64,000 bases of DNA, from positions 62,001-126,000 of the forward strand of contig JAFNVC010000010.1 in NCBI GenBank assembly GCA_017379935.1. The letters run 5' to 3'. The position numbers and the translations under genes are program-made. Below the pieces are notes generated by a model, which saw only the letters and a list, made by a program, of their open reading frames with translations, did not search any database and was not told the origin of the DNA. Each line of letters starts with the position of its first letter. The first letter of the stretch is position 1. This DNA comes from Clostridia bacterium (GTDB lineage Bacteria > Bacillota > Clostridia > Oscillospirales > Acutalibacteraceae). Below, one piece after another: positions 24,622-32,909 of the stretch.

Positions 24622-25764
24622 TTATGCGGCTCTGTCGAGCATAATCTGTGCTGCCATTGAAACCTTACCTGCGTCAGCATTGTAGAGGGGATATGCGTGA
24701 GTTTCTGCGATACCTTTGTAGTTTTCCATATACTGAACTACGCGGTCGATATCGTTCACAACTGCTGCTGTGTATACGTTTGAGCCCCAATAGAATGCGT
24801 CGGGATAATCAAAGTTTACCCAGTCATACTTCTCGCAGAACTTGTTGTAAAGATTGAGAGCTCTGTCAGAACGCGGGCAGATGAGACCGAAAGCGATCGG
24901 GAAGAGCTGTGCTGTTGCGCTCGGATAATACTCATTCCAGGAGAACTTGATTGCATCAAGGTTGAGAGTCTTCTTGACAGCTACCTTGTAGTTACCGCAG
25001 AGTGATTTCCAGAGCTTGTTTTCAACTGTATTGTAGATGTCGTCAACAGCCTCTGCGCACTGTGTCTCGATAGCCTTGCTCTTGTCACAGCTTACCTTTG
25101 TGAAAAGCTCACCGCAAGCCTTAGCGCCTGCATAAACCTCACAGTTATCCATAAGATACTTGATTTCATAATCGGGCTTTGCCATTGTAAGACCGTTGTG
25201 GAGAGTTGAAAGCATTGCGTTCACGATACGCTGAATGTTGCCAACGTTGCTGAGGATGTATGCGCTGTCACCTGTCTTGTCATAGTACTTGTTAAGAACC
25301 ATAAGGAAGGTAGCGGCATAGGAGTCGGTTGAATCGTAGGAGCCGAGACTCTTTTCCTCGACGATTTTGCCGTCAGCCATCTTGATTTCATAATCGTAGA
25401 TTGTGCCGTCAACGCCGTTGTAGTCGGAGGAGGAAGTGTTGAGATGGGCAAAATGCCAATCCATATATTTTTTGACGTTGCCTGCATAATCGTCGGCTCT
25501 GTCGAGGAGAGCAAGAGCGGCAAAGTCTGCAAAGTAGGGGTTCATTCGGAGTGTGCCGTTTGCACTGTAGGTCATCGGGATTGCGCCGTTTTCAAGCTGG
25601 AGTGATGCGAGCCATGCTGTTTCGCTTTCGACGATTTCCTCGAAAAGTGCGAGCTGCTCGGCTGAAGCGACCTTCTCGGAATCAGGTGTTGACGGACATT
25701 CGCCGAGTCCGACACCGAAGATTGAAAGAATAGCTGAAAGTACTAAAGACAAAAATTGTTTCAT
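24622..25764 (-). CDS. Secreted protein, probably an alpha/alpha six-hairpin (glycosidase-like) fold
   Basis: A 380-residue protein with an N-terminal export segment (about 1-22, QFLSLVLSAILSIFG). The rest is alpha-helical with repeated aromatic-rich hairpins: ETAWLASLQLENGAIPM near 47-63, MNPYFADFAALALLD near 73-87, and GSYDSTDSYAATFLMVL near 135-151. This pattern is typical of six-hairpin glycosidases such as GH8, GH15 or GH88-type barrels and of terpenoid-cyclase-like folds, but I cannot assign a family or catalytic residues. AAGGAGG is 6 nt before ATG 25764. It converges with the GH16 gene, suggesting joint work on an extracellular glycan. Confidence 0.7.
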   Translation of the reverse strand: MKQFLSLVLSAILSIFGVGLGECPSTPDSEKVASAEQLALFEEIVESETAWLASLQLENGAIPMTYSANGTLRMNPYFADFAALALLDRADDYAGNVKKYMDWHFAHLNTSSSDYNGVDGTIYDYEIKMADGKIVEEKSLGSYDSTDSYAATFLMVLNKYYDKTGDSAYILSNVGNIQRIVNAMLSTLHNGLTMAKPDYEIKYLMDNCEVYAGAKACGELFTKVSCDKSKAIETQCAEAVDDIYNTVENKLWKSLCGNYKVAVKKTLNLDAIKFSWNEYYPSATAQLFPIAFGLICPRSDRALNLYNKFCEKYDWVNFDYPDAFYWGSNVYTAAVVNDIDRVVQYMENYKGIAETHAYPLYNADAGKVSMAAQIMLDRAA

Positions 25765-25793
25765 AACAATTCCTCCTTGTATTTGTTAATTTT

Positions 25794-25821
25794 ATTGTAG
25801 CACTTTAAAAATAAAAATCAA
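25794..25821 (-). promoter_or_regulatory. Promoter of the six-hairpin-like gene
   Basis: Minus strand TTGATT (25821-25816), 16-nt spacer, TACAAT with extended TG (25799-25794). Confidence 0.7.
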
Positions 25822-25843
25822 TATGGCTTTACGCCTAAAATTG

Positions 25844-25872
25844 TTGCAAAATCTTGTTCAATATGTTATTAT
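25844..25872 (+). promoter_or_regulatory. Promoter of the tandem small membrane protein genes
   Basis: TTGCAA (25844-25849), 17-nt spacer, TATTAT (25867-25872). Confidence 0.7.
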
Positions 25873-25925
25873 AGTCGCAATAAAGTGCGAAAATTTTATA
25901 AAAATTTGACAATTCGGAGAAAGAA

Positions 25926-26216
25926 ATGAAAAATACGCTGAAATTATTCGAGATTTTCTTCTGGCTATATACTTTTGGTGCACCGGCTTTGTACTTCCTG
26001 CTGTACGATAAGGAAATATGGGAGATTGCGCTTTGCGTGCTCGCGATGAATTGGGTATATATAATTGTATGCCGGCGCGGGAAAACGAATTTATATACAT
26101 ATAAGCCGGTGTTCAGATATCTTAAGCTTTTCTTGCTGATTGCCGTACCGCTTGTGCATTTAGTTCTGGGTGTTCTTATTGATTTCGGTGTGTTGCCGAA
26201 GCCTTGGGAGGTTTAA
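25926..26216 (+). CDS. Small membrane protein, first of a tandem paralogous pair
   Basis: A 96-residue protein with three predicted membrane helices: about 5-26, 31-49 and 66-88, separated by a basic loop (CRRGKTNLYTYK). I do not recognise the family. GGAGA lies 6 nt before ATG 25926. The next gene starts 1 nt after its stop, encodes a protein of the same length and aligns with it across most of its span (shared M1-K2, T4, E9, W13, T16, P20, then LAxNxxYIxxC). The two therefore arose by duplication and are co-translated. Confidence 0.65.
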   Translation: MKNTLKLFEIFFWLYTFGAPALYFLLYDKEIWEIALCVLAMNWVYIIVCRRGKTNLYTYKPVFRYLKLFLLIAVPLVHLVLGVLIDFGVLPKPWEV

Positions 26217-26217
26217 T

Positions 26218-26508
26218 ATGAAAAAGACAGTGAATATATGGGAAGGCTTGTGCTGGGTTTTGACCTGTGTTATGCCGGGCGTTTCAAAATATTTAATCCC
26301 GTATCCGTTTTCTGTTGTTGCTTGTGCAGCAGTGCTTGCGCTGAACGTCGCTTATATTGTTTTCTGCTTTAAGAAAAAGCAGGCTCTTGCGAATCACAAA
26401 CGCATCTGTCAGGTGTTGGAGATTGCATTTTTTGTCATAATACCAATAGGCTTTGCTGTCTGCTTTGTTGCGTACGAGCTGAAGGGTATTAACAATCTCG
26501 TATATTGA
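26218..26508 (+). CDS. Small membrane protein, second of a tandem paralogous pair
   Basis: A 96-residue three-helix membrane protein related to its upstream neighbour. GGAGG ends 6 nt before ATG 26218 and lies inside the end of the first gene. Its basic loop reads CFKKKQALANHKR. An in-frame upstream start at 26170 would overlap the first gene and lacks a ribosome site. Function unknown. The pair might form a hetero-oligomer, which is only inference from the duplication and coupling. Confidence 0.65.
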   Translation: MKKTVNIWEGLCWVLTCVMPGVSKYLIPYPFSVVACAAVLALNVAYIVFCFKKKQALANHKRICQVLEIAFFVIIPIGFAVCFVAYELKGINNLVY

Positions 26509-26515
26509 CGAAAAT

Positions 26516-26543
26516 AAACGGTGTGTCCTCGGACACACCGTTT
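26516..26543. terminator. Bidirectional terminator with CUCG-type loop
   Basis: AAACGGTGTGTCC (26516-26528) and GGACACACCGTTT (26531-26543) form a near-perfect palindrome, T-rich on the minus side. It serves the small membrane genes and the converging GDPD gene. Confidence 0.85.
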
Positions 26544-26547
26544 CAGC

Positions 26548-27222
26548 TTATTCCGAAAGAACCTTCATAAGTGTTGCAGGCTCTCTTGTTGTAATATTGT
26601 CGGGCGCAAAGGCGAGCGCTCTTCTCATATGGCGCGGCTTGCTGACCGTCCAGACGGAAACGAGAAGTCCGTTGCGGCGGAAGGCGTCAACAAAAGCCTT
26701 CGTTACTGCCTTATGACGGCAGTTGATTCCGACGGCGCCGCAGTCCTTTACCTTCCTGATAAGAGAATTGATGTATTCTTCGCCCTTGTTTTTCTCGACA
26801 TTATAGTTGAGGTAGTACGGTACACCCGGACATTTTGCCTTAACCGTTCCGATGTCCTTTTCGAAAAGACCCGTGAAGAAGATACGCTCTAGTATGCCGT
26901 GCTTTTCTGCGAGAGGAACAACCTTTTCGAGGTAAGCTGTGGTCTTGACGTCAACGTTTACGAGAAGATCCTTATATGTGCTGACTCTTGCGAAAGCCTC
27001 GTCGAGTGTGACCTCGCCGCCCTTAGGCTCGTCGTGGGAAAGCACGGGCTCACCGTTTTTATCATAGCGCAGGTCGATTTCAACAATCTGCACTCCGCAG
27101 TCCGCGGCAACGTCGATTGACTCGAGTGAGTTCGCGGGAGTATTCATACATCCCGTGTGACCCGTTACGGTGAAATTCGCGGGCAGACATAACGGCTGCT
27201 TGTGTTTTTTGAAAAAGAACAT
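26548..27222 (-). CDS. Glycerophosphodiester phosphodiesterase-like protein
   Basis: A 224-residue GDPD-fold protein without a signal peptide. EIDLRYDKNGEPVLSHD (about 47-63) matches the metal-binding strand and general-acid histidine. The usual HRG and PEN motifs read GHTG (about 21-24) and PANS, so the phosphate-contacting Arg and one metal-binding Glu are changed. I recall HTG forms in short gut-clostridial GDPDs, so this may be a subfamily trait and not decay. ATG 27222 follows GAGGTG by 7 nt; an upstream in-frame start adds 14 residues with no site. It would cleave glycerophosphodiesters to glycerol-3-phosphate and an alcohol, if active. Confidence 0.8.
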   Translation of the reverse strand: MFFFKKHKQPLCLPANFTVTGHTGCMNTPANSLESIDVAADCGVQIVEIDLRYDKNGEPVLSHDEPKGGEVTLDEAFARVSTYKDLLVNVDVKTTAYLEKVVPLAEKHGILERIFFTGLFEKDIGTVKAKCPGVPYYLNYNVEKNKGEEYINSLIRKVKDCGAVGINCRHKAVTKAFVDAFRRNGLLVSVWTVSKPRHMRRALAFAPDNITTREPATLMKVLSE

Positions 27223-27235
27223 TGATAACACCTCG

Positions 27236-27264
27236 TTGACATTTATTTTCCCTTGTGGTAACAT
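27236..27264 (+). promoter_or_regulatory. Promoter of the membrane protein gene at 27299
   Basis: TTGACA (27236-27241), 17-nt spacer, TAACAT (27259-27264). Confidence 0.65.
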
Positions 27265-27298
27265 AATTAAAGAATTTTAACCCTGAAGGGGATTTTAT

Positions 27299-27853
27299 AT
27301 GGCATACGATATCGTAAGATGGGGCGTAGGACTGATTGCGTTTCTTGTTTTTATTGCCGTTCTCGTCCTTTTTACAAAGAAAATAGGCAAAGCGGTTCTG
27401 ATTTCGGCGTTCGCCGCCGTGATTATGGTTGCCGTGTCGCTTCTTATTCCCGTTGAAAACTATTTTTTCAGCTTCAACTCGGTCGAGTCTGTTTATAATT
27501 ACAGATATCACGAGGATCTGCTGACATACGCCGAGTGCGACGAGGGTGTTTTCTGTGTCGGACAGAAGGATGCGGTGAGCTTCGTTTACTATTCCTTCAC
27601 GAAGGATGATGACGGCTATAAGCTTCCGGAGCATCTTGTTTCAAAAACCGTTTTCCGTTCAAGCGAGCACGGAGTTTATCTCTTTGAAACGTTTGAAAAC
27701 CAGACGATAATTATGACTCAGGTCGTAGGCTCAGCCTACAAGGGCGAGGAATTCAAGCCGTGCAGTAATGGCTATTACTCCTTCACCGTCGTTGACGGCG
27801 AGCTTGATTATTCCGCACTTTCGCGCGACGGCGAAAGGGTCCGCCTGATTTAA
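27299..27853 (+). CDS. Membrane protein of unknown function
   Basis: A 184-residue protein with two N-terminal membrane helices (about 8-25 and 31-50) and a mostly beta, soluble C-terminal part (about 55-184) that would lie outside if the N-terminus is outside as well, or inside otherwise. I do not recognise it. AGGGGATTT lies about 6 nt before ATG 27299. It is divergent from the GDPD gene and converges with the O-antigen ligase type gene with only 3 nt between stops and no visible terminator. Confidence 0.6.
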   Translation: MAYDIVRWGVGLIAFLVFIAVLVLFTKKIGKAVLISAFAAVIMVAVSLLIPVENYFFSFNSVESVYNYRYHEDLLTYAECDEGVFCVGQKDAVSFVYYSFTKDDDGYKLPEHLVSKTVFRSSEHGVYLFETFENQTIIMTQVVGSAYKGEEFKPCSNGYYSFTVVDGELDYSALSRDGERVRLI

Positions 27854-27856
27854 GGC

Positions 27857-29290
27857 TTATAATTTAATGTTTACAATATCTTCGTTTTCCGTATTGCTGC
27901 TGATGCTTTCAGCGGCAATATTGTTTTTATCACAGATAATGAAAAGTAAGGTTGCCATAAGTCCGTAAGGCATCGGGCAGAATTCACCCGGATTTACGAG
28001 AGACATAAGGAAAAGTCCCGCGTAAGAAATGAAGAGTGTGATGTTGAAATGGGTTACTCTCTTCCATACGGTTGACATTCTGTTATAGAACTGATAGCCG
28101 AACGCCGCAACGCCGAGAAGGCCGAAGCTTCCGATTACCTGGAACGGTGCGGAATGGTACCAGCAGAGTGCAAATTTCGCAGGGTCGTGAACGTCTGTGT
28201 TGCCCATATAGCCGAGACCTCTGCCGAAAAGCACATTGGATTTGAAATCCTCGATTGCGCGCATCATAAGTCCCGAGCGTACGTCAACGCTTTCGATTCT
28301 CAGTATAACGGGAACGAAAAATTCAATCAGCGGCTTTGTGAAAAGCGCAAGAATAACAACAACGGCACTCGCAATGAATATGAGTGTCTTTTTTCTGTTC
28401 TTCGGGTCGGAATAAACGACGGCAAAAAGACAGAGCGCAAGCTCAGCCGCACCGCCGAGTGCGCCGCCTCGCGAGCCTGTGAAAAGGATTGCGATATACT
28501 GGAGAAATCCGAGGAAAATGCACGGATATTTCTTGACGGAAAGGAAGAAGGCGAACGGAAGAGTCAGCATAAGGAAGGTGGAAACGTTGTTTCTCCACTG
28601 GAAGTCGAGCGGACTCATCTTTTCCATAAATCTGTCCCAGAAAACGATGTAATGATTGATAATCATAAACGTGCAGAAAATGCCGAGCACCGTCATCGCA
28701 AAAGCAAAGTGGAAGCGCAGGACGTAATGCTCGCTCTTCGGCTTGTAGTGGGTGTTCATAATGAAATAAACGATGAGCATTCCGAAGCCGAGGCCGAAGG
28801 TATGATAGAGTGCGGAAAGGTTGAAATATTCGGGCGCTGTGATTTTGCCGAGACCGCCGAGTGTGACGGCAACGGCTACCGCGGCGACACCCTTCCACGT
28901 TTTACCCCAATCCATCTTTTTCCTGTATACAATCATATGGAAAAGGAATGCAACAACGGGAATCGGGACAAGCCAGAGGAACGGCAGGAAAAACTCGAAC
29001 GAGTCATAGCATTGAATCGAAACTGCCGTTGCGAGCAAAAAGGGCAGGAGAGTGGAAATGATATCGTCACAGACGATGAGGTTGAAGCAGATAATAAGTC
29101 CGAGCGCGACGATGCCGTAGCCGAGCGCCGTATATCCCGTTCCCTCAAAGGCGGGCAGACTGCGCATAACAACAAAGGCGGCGGCAATAATCCCCTGAAT
29201 AAGCATCGCTGTCTTCGAAAGAACAAACTTACGAAGGACGGCAATTCTCGGGTTGAGCTCCATTTTTTCCGAAAGTCTCACCTTGTTCAT
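27857..29290 (-). CDS. O-antigen ligase/Wzy polymerase family membrane protein
   Basis: A 477-residue protein with about ten to twelve membrane helices. The Wzy_C signature appears in the large loop: GSRGGALGG near 277-285, then GRGLGYMGN near 366 and CWYHSAPFQVIGSFGLLG near 384-401, where the histidine is the conserved catalytic or substrate-binding residue. The family joins or polymerises undecaprenyl-linked oligosaccharides outside the membrane. ATG 29290 is chosen because GAGAGG lies 6 nt upstream; the longer in-frame start lacks one. No glycan gene cluster surrounds it, so its polymer is unknown. Confidence 0.8.
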   Translation of the reverse strand: MNKVRLSEKMELNPRIAVLRKFVLSKTAMLIQGIIAAAFVVMRSLPAFEGTGYTALGYGIVALGLIICFNLIVCDDIISTLLPFLLATAVSIQCYDSFEFFLPFLWLVPIPVVAFLFHMIVYRKKMDWGKTWKGVAAVAVAVTLGGLGKITAPEYFNLSALYHTFGLGFGMLIVYFIMNTHYKPKSEHYVLRFHFAFAMTVLGIFCTFMIINHYIVFWDRFMEKMSPLDFQWRNNVSTFLMLTLPFAFFLSVKKYPCIFLGFLQYIAILFTGSRGGALGGAAELALCLFAVVYSDPKNRKKTLIFIASAVVVILALFTKPLIEFFVPVILRIESVDVRSGLMMRAIEDFKSNVLFGRGLGYMGNTDVHDPAKFALCWYHSAPFQVIGSFGLLGVAAFGYQFYNRMSTVWKRVTHFNITLFISYAGLFLMSLVNPGEFCPMPYGLMATLLFIICDKNNIAAESISSNTENEDIVNIKL

Positions 29291-29326
29291 ATCGTACCTC
29301 TCCGATCTGCAAAGTATACTATTATA

Positions 29327-29355
29327 AATATAGCACATAATAATCAGTTTATCAA
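29327..29355 (-). promoter_or_regulatory. Promoter of the O-antigen ligase type gene
   Basis: Minus strand TTGATA (29355-29350), 17-nt spacer, extended TGCTATATT (-10 at 29332-29327). Confidence 0.7.
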
Positions 29356-29401
29356 TTATATTTTATCGTGAGCGTGCAGAAAGGCAAAAATTTCTTCGCG
29401 G

Positions 29402-29429
29402 TTGACAAAATGGACAGAAATGATATAAT
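29402..29429 (+). promoter_or_regulatory. Promoter of the M24 peptidase gene
   Basis: TTGACA (29402-29407), 16-nt spacer, TATAAT (29424-29429): near consensus. Confidence 0.85.
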
Positions 29430-29479
29430 CATCTGGCTTGGCACGAATCCTATACTGACTGTTCTGAGAGGCGGTTTTT

Positions 29480-30538
29480 ATGTTAAACGAACTTGTTTCA
29501 ATGTTACCGAAATCAGCGGACGGTGTTCTCATCGTATCGGAGACCAACCGCAGATATTTCACTTCCTTTACTTCGAGCGACGGTATTCTCCTCGTTACGC
29601 GCAAGGGCTCGGTTTTCCTTACGGACAGCCGATATATCGAGGAGGCGCAGAATACCGTGAAGTGCTGTGAGGTGGAGGAGCTTAAAAAGCTTTCCGAGCA
29701 GCTGCCTGAGCTTTGCCGCAAATTCGGCGTAAGAGTGCTTATGGCAGAAAGCGAGAGGCTTACTGTCGCACAGCTCGGCGCATACCGCAGGCTTCTTAAG
29801 GGTATAACGGTTACGACTGTCGGCACGGATAAAATCATCGACACCCTCCGTATGGTGAAAAAGGATTTTGAAATAGAGTCCGTTATCAAGGCACAGCGTA
29901 TTGCTGAAAAGGCTCTCGACCACGCTCTGGGAATGATCAGGGTCGGCGTGACGGAAAGAGAGCTTGCTCTTACCCTCGATTTCTTTATGCTTAAAAACGG
30001 AGCGCAGGCGGTTTCTTTTGAAACAATCGCGATTTCGGGCGCAAACACCTCGAAGCCGCACGGAGTCCCCACGGATAAAAAAATCGAACGCGGCGATTTT
30101 GTTACAATGGATTTCGGCGCAGTTGTCAACGGCTATCATTCGGATATGACACGCACCGTTGCCGTCGGCGAGGTCAGCGATGAGCAGGTGAGAGTTTACG
30201 AAACCGTGCTTGAAGCACAGCTGAAGGCGCTGGACATTCTGCGCGAGGGTGTAAAATGCTCGGATGCGGATGCGTGTGCGCGTATATATATAAATGAAAA
30301 GGGCTACGGCGAATATTTCCGCCATTCACTCGGCCACGGTGTCGGTCTGGAGATTCACGAAAAGCCAAATCTTTCTCCGAAATCCGAGCAGGTGCTCAGA
30401 GCCGGAAATATCGTTACGGTCGAGCCGGGAATCTATATTCCGGGCAAATTTGGCGTCAGAATTGAGGATATGGCAACAATTACAAAATTTGATTGTGTAA
30501 ATTTAACAAAATTTACAAAGAATTTGGCAATATTATAA
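29480..30538 (+). CDS. Xaa-Pro aminopeptidase/dipeptidase (M24B)
   Basis: A 352-residue cytoplasmic metallopeptidase that removes N-terminal residues next to proline. An N-terminal creatinase-like domain (1-125) precedes the pita-bread catalytic domain. All five metal ligands are visible: the Asp in TMDFGAVVNG, the Asp in SDMTRTVAVG, the His in HSLGHGVGLEIHE, the Glu in TVEPGIY and the Glu in VRIEDM. GAGAGGCGG lies about 5 nt before ATG 29480. Single gene; a long antisense reading frame over it is a shadow. Confidence 0.93.
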   Translation: MLNELVSMLPKSADGVLIVSETNRRYFTSFTSSDGILLVTRKGSVFLTDSRYIEEAQNTVKCCEVEELKKLSEQLPELCRKFGVRVLMAESERLTVAQLGAYRRLLKGITVTTVGTDKIIDTLRMVKKDFEIESVIKAQRIAEKALDHALGMIRVGVTERELALTLDFFMLKNGAQAVSFETIAISGANTSKPHGVPTDKKIERGDFVTMDFGAVVNGYHSDMTRTVAVGEVSDEQVRVYETVLEAQLKALDILREGVKCSDADACARIYINEKGYGEYFRHSLGHGVGLEIHEKPNLSPKSEQVLRAGNIVTVEPGIYIPGKFGVRIEDMATITKFDCVNLTKFTKNLAIL

Positions 30539-30541
30539 GTA

Positions 30542-30570
30542 TTGACCAAAAGGTTACAATATGTTACAAT
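30542..30570 (+). promoter_or_regulatory. Promoter with overlapping dyad, C39-like protease gene
   Basis: TTGACC (30542-30547), 17-nt spacer, TACAAT (30565-30570). GTTAC (30563-30567) and GTAAC (30573-30577) form a perfect dyad over the -10, and GTTACAAT occurs twice (30553 and 30563), so a repressor site is possible. Confidence 0.7.
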
Positions 30571-30626
30571 TGGTAACAGATTGTTTAAGGTGAGCAGTGG
30601 GCTCATCAAACGAAAGGACTGTATAA

Positions 30627-32156
30627 ATGACTAAACCCATATCGACAAAAAAGATGATAATGTTTATGCTTTCATTAGCTGCAACAATCGTCATTTTCTT
30701 TGCAATGAGTTTGAGTGCAAGCGCAGCGGCATATCCGTCAGTCAAGCTTGATGTACCGCGAATCAGCCAGGCACCGGGCAGAGGTGACTGTGCTATTGCT
30801 TCAATGGCTACGGTGGAGGCTTATTGCCACGACCTGCCGTCAGGTGACAGCAATTCGAAGGCATATCAGGCGGTTTATTCGACTAACGGCTATTCAGTCA
30901 GCGCAACCTGGTCGAAGCTTGGCTTCAAGCCGATTGAAGGCTTCAGCATGACAACGGCATATAACCAGCTTAAGACAGGTTATCCGATTATCGTTCACAG
31001 ATCATCACAGCATTATTCGGTTATTTACGGATATAACGGCAATTCAAACTATCTTGAGCTTTCGGGCTTCCTTGTTGTTGACGTTGACGATTCGTACAAC
31101 AGCCAAACCGCTTATTTCACACTCGATAAGTGGAGAAGAAGCGGCTCGCTCGACAGAATGGTTATCCGTCAGGACGGACTTGCAATCAGCACAAGCAAGC
31201 TTAAGATTACAACCAATCATCCTGCAAAGGAAACCGCAAAGGGTGAAAGCTTCACCCCGTACGGAAAGATCGTTTCCGATTGCAAAATCACAAGCGTTTC
31301 TGTTTCCGTCAACAATGCGGCAGGCGCACAGAAGCAGTATTATTCGGCAAAGCCGGATGCAACAAGCTTCAACCTTTCAAAGGCGGCGTCAAGCATTAAG
31401 ATTTCCGAGCTTCCGACAGGAACATATACCTACTGGATAACAGCCAAGGATTCTTCAGGTGATGTTCAGACATATAAGTACACCTTCACAGTCGGCAACT
31501 ATCAGGCGCCGAGCGTGAACATCAAAGAGGTCTCCTACAAGGCGATTGTCAAGGCGTCTCCCTCTCTCAATCTCAGAAAGGGCGCAGGTCTTGAGTACGA
31601 TGTAATCGTTTCCATTCCTCAGAATGAGGTAATCAGCGTTACTGCTGAATGTAACGGCTGGGCAAAGACGACATACAGCGGAAAAACAGGCTGGGTTTCA
31701 ATGGAATACATTGAAAAATACGGTGAAAATCCCGATATCAACCAGTCTCCGTCAACTCCTTCCGTTCCTGACACCTTCGCGAGCTACTATGCGCGTCTGA
31801 AGGCGAGCGGTGAACTTAAGGAAAAGGCAAATGTTTTTGCATCGACGGTTGCAAAGGTTCCCGCAAAAGCGATTGTTAAGGTTATCGGCGAATCCGACGG
31901 CTGGATCAAGTTCGCATACAAGGGCGTTGTCGGCTGGATGCGTAAAAATGCATTCGTGGCAAACCTCGGCGACCTCAACGGCAGCGGCACTGTAAACTCT
32001 GCGGATGCGCTTATCATCCTCAGCTCGGCAACGGGCTCATACACTCTCAACGATTCGCAGAAGGCGGCGGCTGATTTCAACGGTGACGGCAAGGTCAATT
32101 CGATCGATGCTCTTACTGTTCTTCAGGTTGCAACAGGCTCATTTAAATTTGATTGA
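30627..32156 (+). CDS. Secreted C39-like cysteine peptidase with SH3 domains and a type I dockerin
   Basis: A 509-residue exported multidomain protein. Signal segment 1-34 (SASAAAYP). The C39-like papain fold has C55 in GRGDCAIASM and H129 in SSQHYSVIYGY. A beta domain (about 195-300) follows, then two bacterial SH3 domains (about 305-362 and 385-445), of which the first has SLNLRKGAGLEYDV. A type I dockerin closes the chain (448-509) with two calcium-loop repeats, GDLNGSGTVNSADAL and ADFNGDGKVNSIDAL. SH3 domains suggest peptidoglycan binding and the dockerin suggests attachment to a cohesin scaffold. Start ATG 30627 follows AAAGGA by about 8 nt. Ends at a strong terminator. Confidence 0.88.
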   Translation: MTKPISTKKMIMFMLSLAATIVIFFAMSLSASAAAYPSVKLDVPRISQAPGRGDCAIASMATVEAYCHDLPSGDSNSKAYQAVYSTNGYSVSATWSKLGFKPIEGFSMTTAYNQLKTGYPIIVHRSSQHYSVIYGYNGNSNYLELSGFLVVDVDDSYNSQTAYFTLDKWRRSGSLDRMVIRQDGLAISTSKLKITTNHPAKETAKGESFTPYGKIVSDCKITSVSVSVNNAAGAQKQYYSAKPDATSFNLSKAASSIKISELPTGTYTYWITAKDSSGDVQTYKYTFTVGNYQAPSVNIKEVSYKAIVKASPSLNLRKGAGLEYDVIVSIPQNEVISVTAECNGWAKTTYSGKTGWVSMEYIEKYGENPDINQSPSTPSVPDTFASYYARLKASGELKEKANVFASTVAKVPAKAIVKVIGESDGWIKFAYKGVVGWMRKNAFVANLGDLNGSGTVNSADALIILSSATGSYTLNDSQKAAADFNGDGKVNSIDALTVLQVATGSFKFD

Positions 32157-32161
32157 TAAAC

Positions 32162-32196
32162 AAAAGCCCGTTTTTTACGGGCTTTTATTGTTTTTA
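32162..32196 (+). terminator. Terminator after the dockerin protein gene
   Basis: Ten-bp stem AAAAGCCCGT (32162-32171) / ACGGGCTTTT (32177-32186), then ATTGTTTTT. Confidence 0.9.
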
Positions 32197-32208
32197 TTAT
32201 GAAAACAC

Positions 32209-32237
32209 TTGAAAAAGCAATTAAAATGGTATAAAAT
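32209..32237 (+). promoter_or_regulatory. Promoter of efp
   Basis: TTGAAA (32209-32214), 17-nt spacer, TAAAAT (32232-32237). Confidence 0.7.
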
Positions 32238-32314
32238 AATAATGCTAAAAAATATGTCGGGGCTGTTAATTCCGCCTCGTGTATATCAAGAAACAAAAAC
32301 GGAGGAATAACAGT

Positions 32315-32872
32315 ATGGTTTCAGCAGGTGATTTCAGAAACGGTGTAACATTTGAAGAGGACGGCAACGTTCTTCAGGTTGTTGAGTTCCAGCATGTTAA
32401 GCCCGGTAAGGGTGCTGCTTTCGTAAGAACAAAGACAAAGAACGTTCTTACAGGTGCAGTAACAGAAAAGAGCTACAACCCCTCAGCAAAGTTCCCGACA
32501 GCTTTCATTGAAAGAAAGGATATGGAATATTCTTACAGCGACGGCGGTCTTTACTACTTTATGGATCAGGAGACTTACGAGCTTGAGCCCATCAACGAGT
32601 CAGATCTTTCAGACAACTTCAGATTCGTTAAGGACGGTATGGTATGTAAGGTTCTTTCATACAAGGGTAAGGTTTTCGGTGTTGAGCCGCCGACATTCGT
32701 AGAGCTTGAGGTTACAAAGACAGACCCCGGCTTCAAGGGTGACACAGCTACAAACACAACAAAGCCCGCTACACTTGAAACAGGTGCAGAGGTTAAGGTT
32801 CCTCTCTTCATCGAAGAGGGCGAAATGATCCAGATCGACACTCGTACAGGCGAATATCTCGGCAGAGCATAA
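32315..32872 (+). CDS. efp: Elongation factor P
   Basis: A 185-residue translation factor that relieves ribosome stalling at polyproline stretches. Three OB-like domains; the loop [10 protein letters not shown] places the functional lysine at K32, the position modified in Bacillus EF-P. The end [11 protein letters not shown] is the family signature. ATG 32315 is chosen because GGAGG lies 9 nt upstream; an in-frame ATG at 32279 adds 12 residues of leader. The Cys/Asp-rich gene starts 37 nt downstream and is likely co-transcribed. Confidence 0.96.
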   Translation: MVSAGDFRNGVTFEEDGNVLQVVEFQHVKPGKGAAFVRTKTKNVLTGAVTEKSYNPSAKFPTAFIERKDMEYSYSDGGLYYFMDQETYELEPINESDLSDNFRFVKDGMVCKVLSYKGKVFGVEPPTFVELEVTKTDPGFKGDTATNTTKPATLETGAEVKVPLFIEEGEMIQIDTRTGEYLGRA

Positions 32873-32909
32873 GCCCTGTACCCATTCTATTTGAAAGGAT
32901 GATTTTACA

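Noticed and set aside
28154-29371. 405-codon plus-strand frame opposite the O-antigen ligase type gene
   Set aside because: Composition is highly charged without any family pattern, as expected for the reverse complement of hydrophobic coding sequence; no ribosome site.
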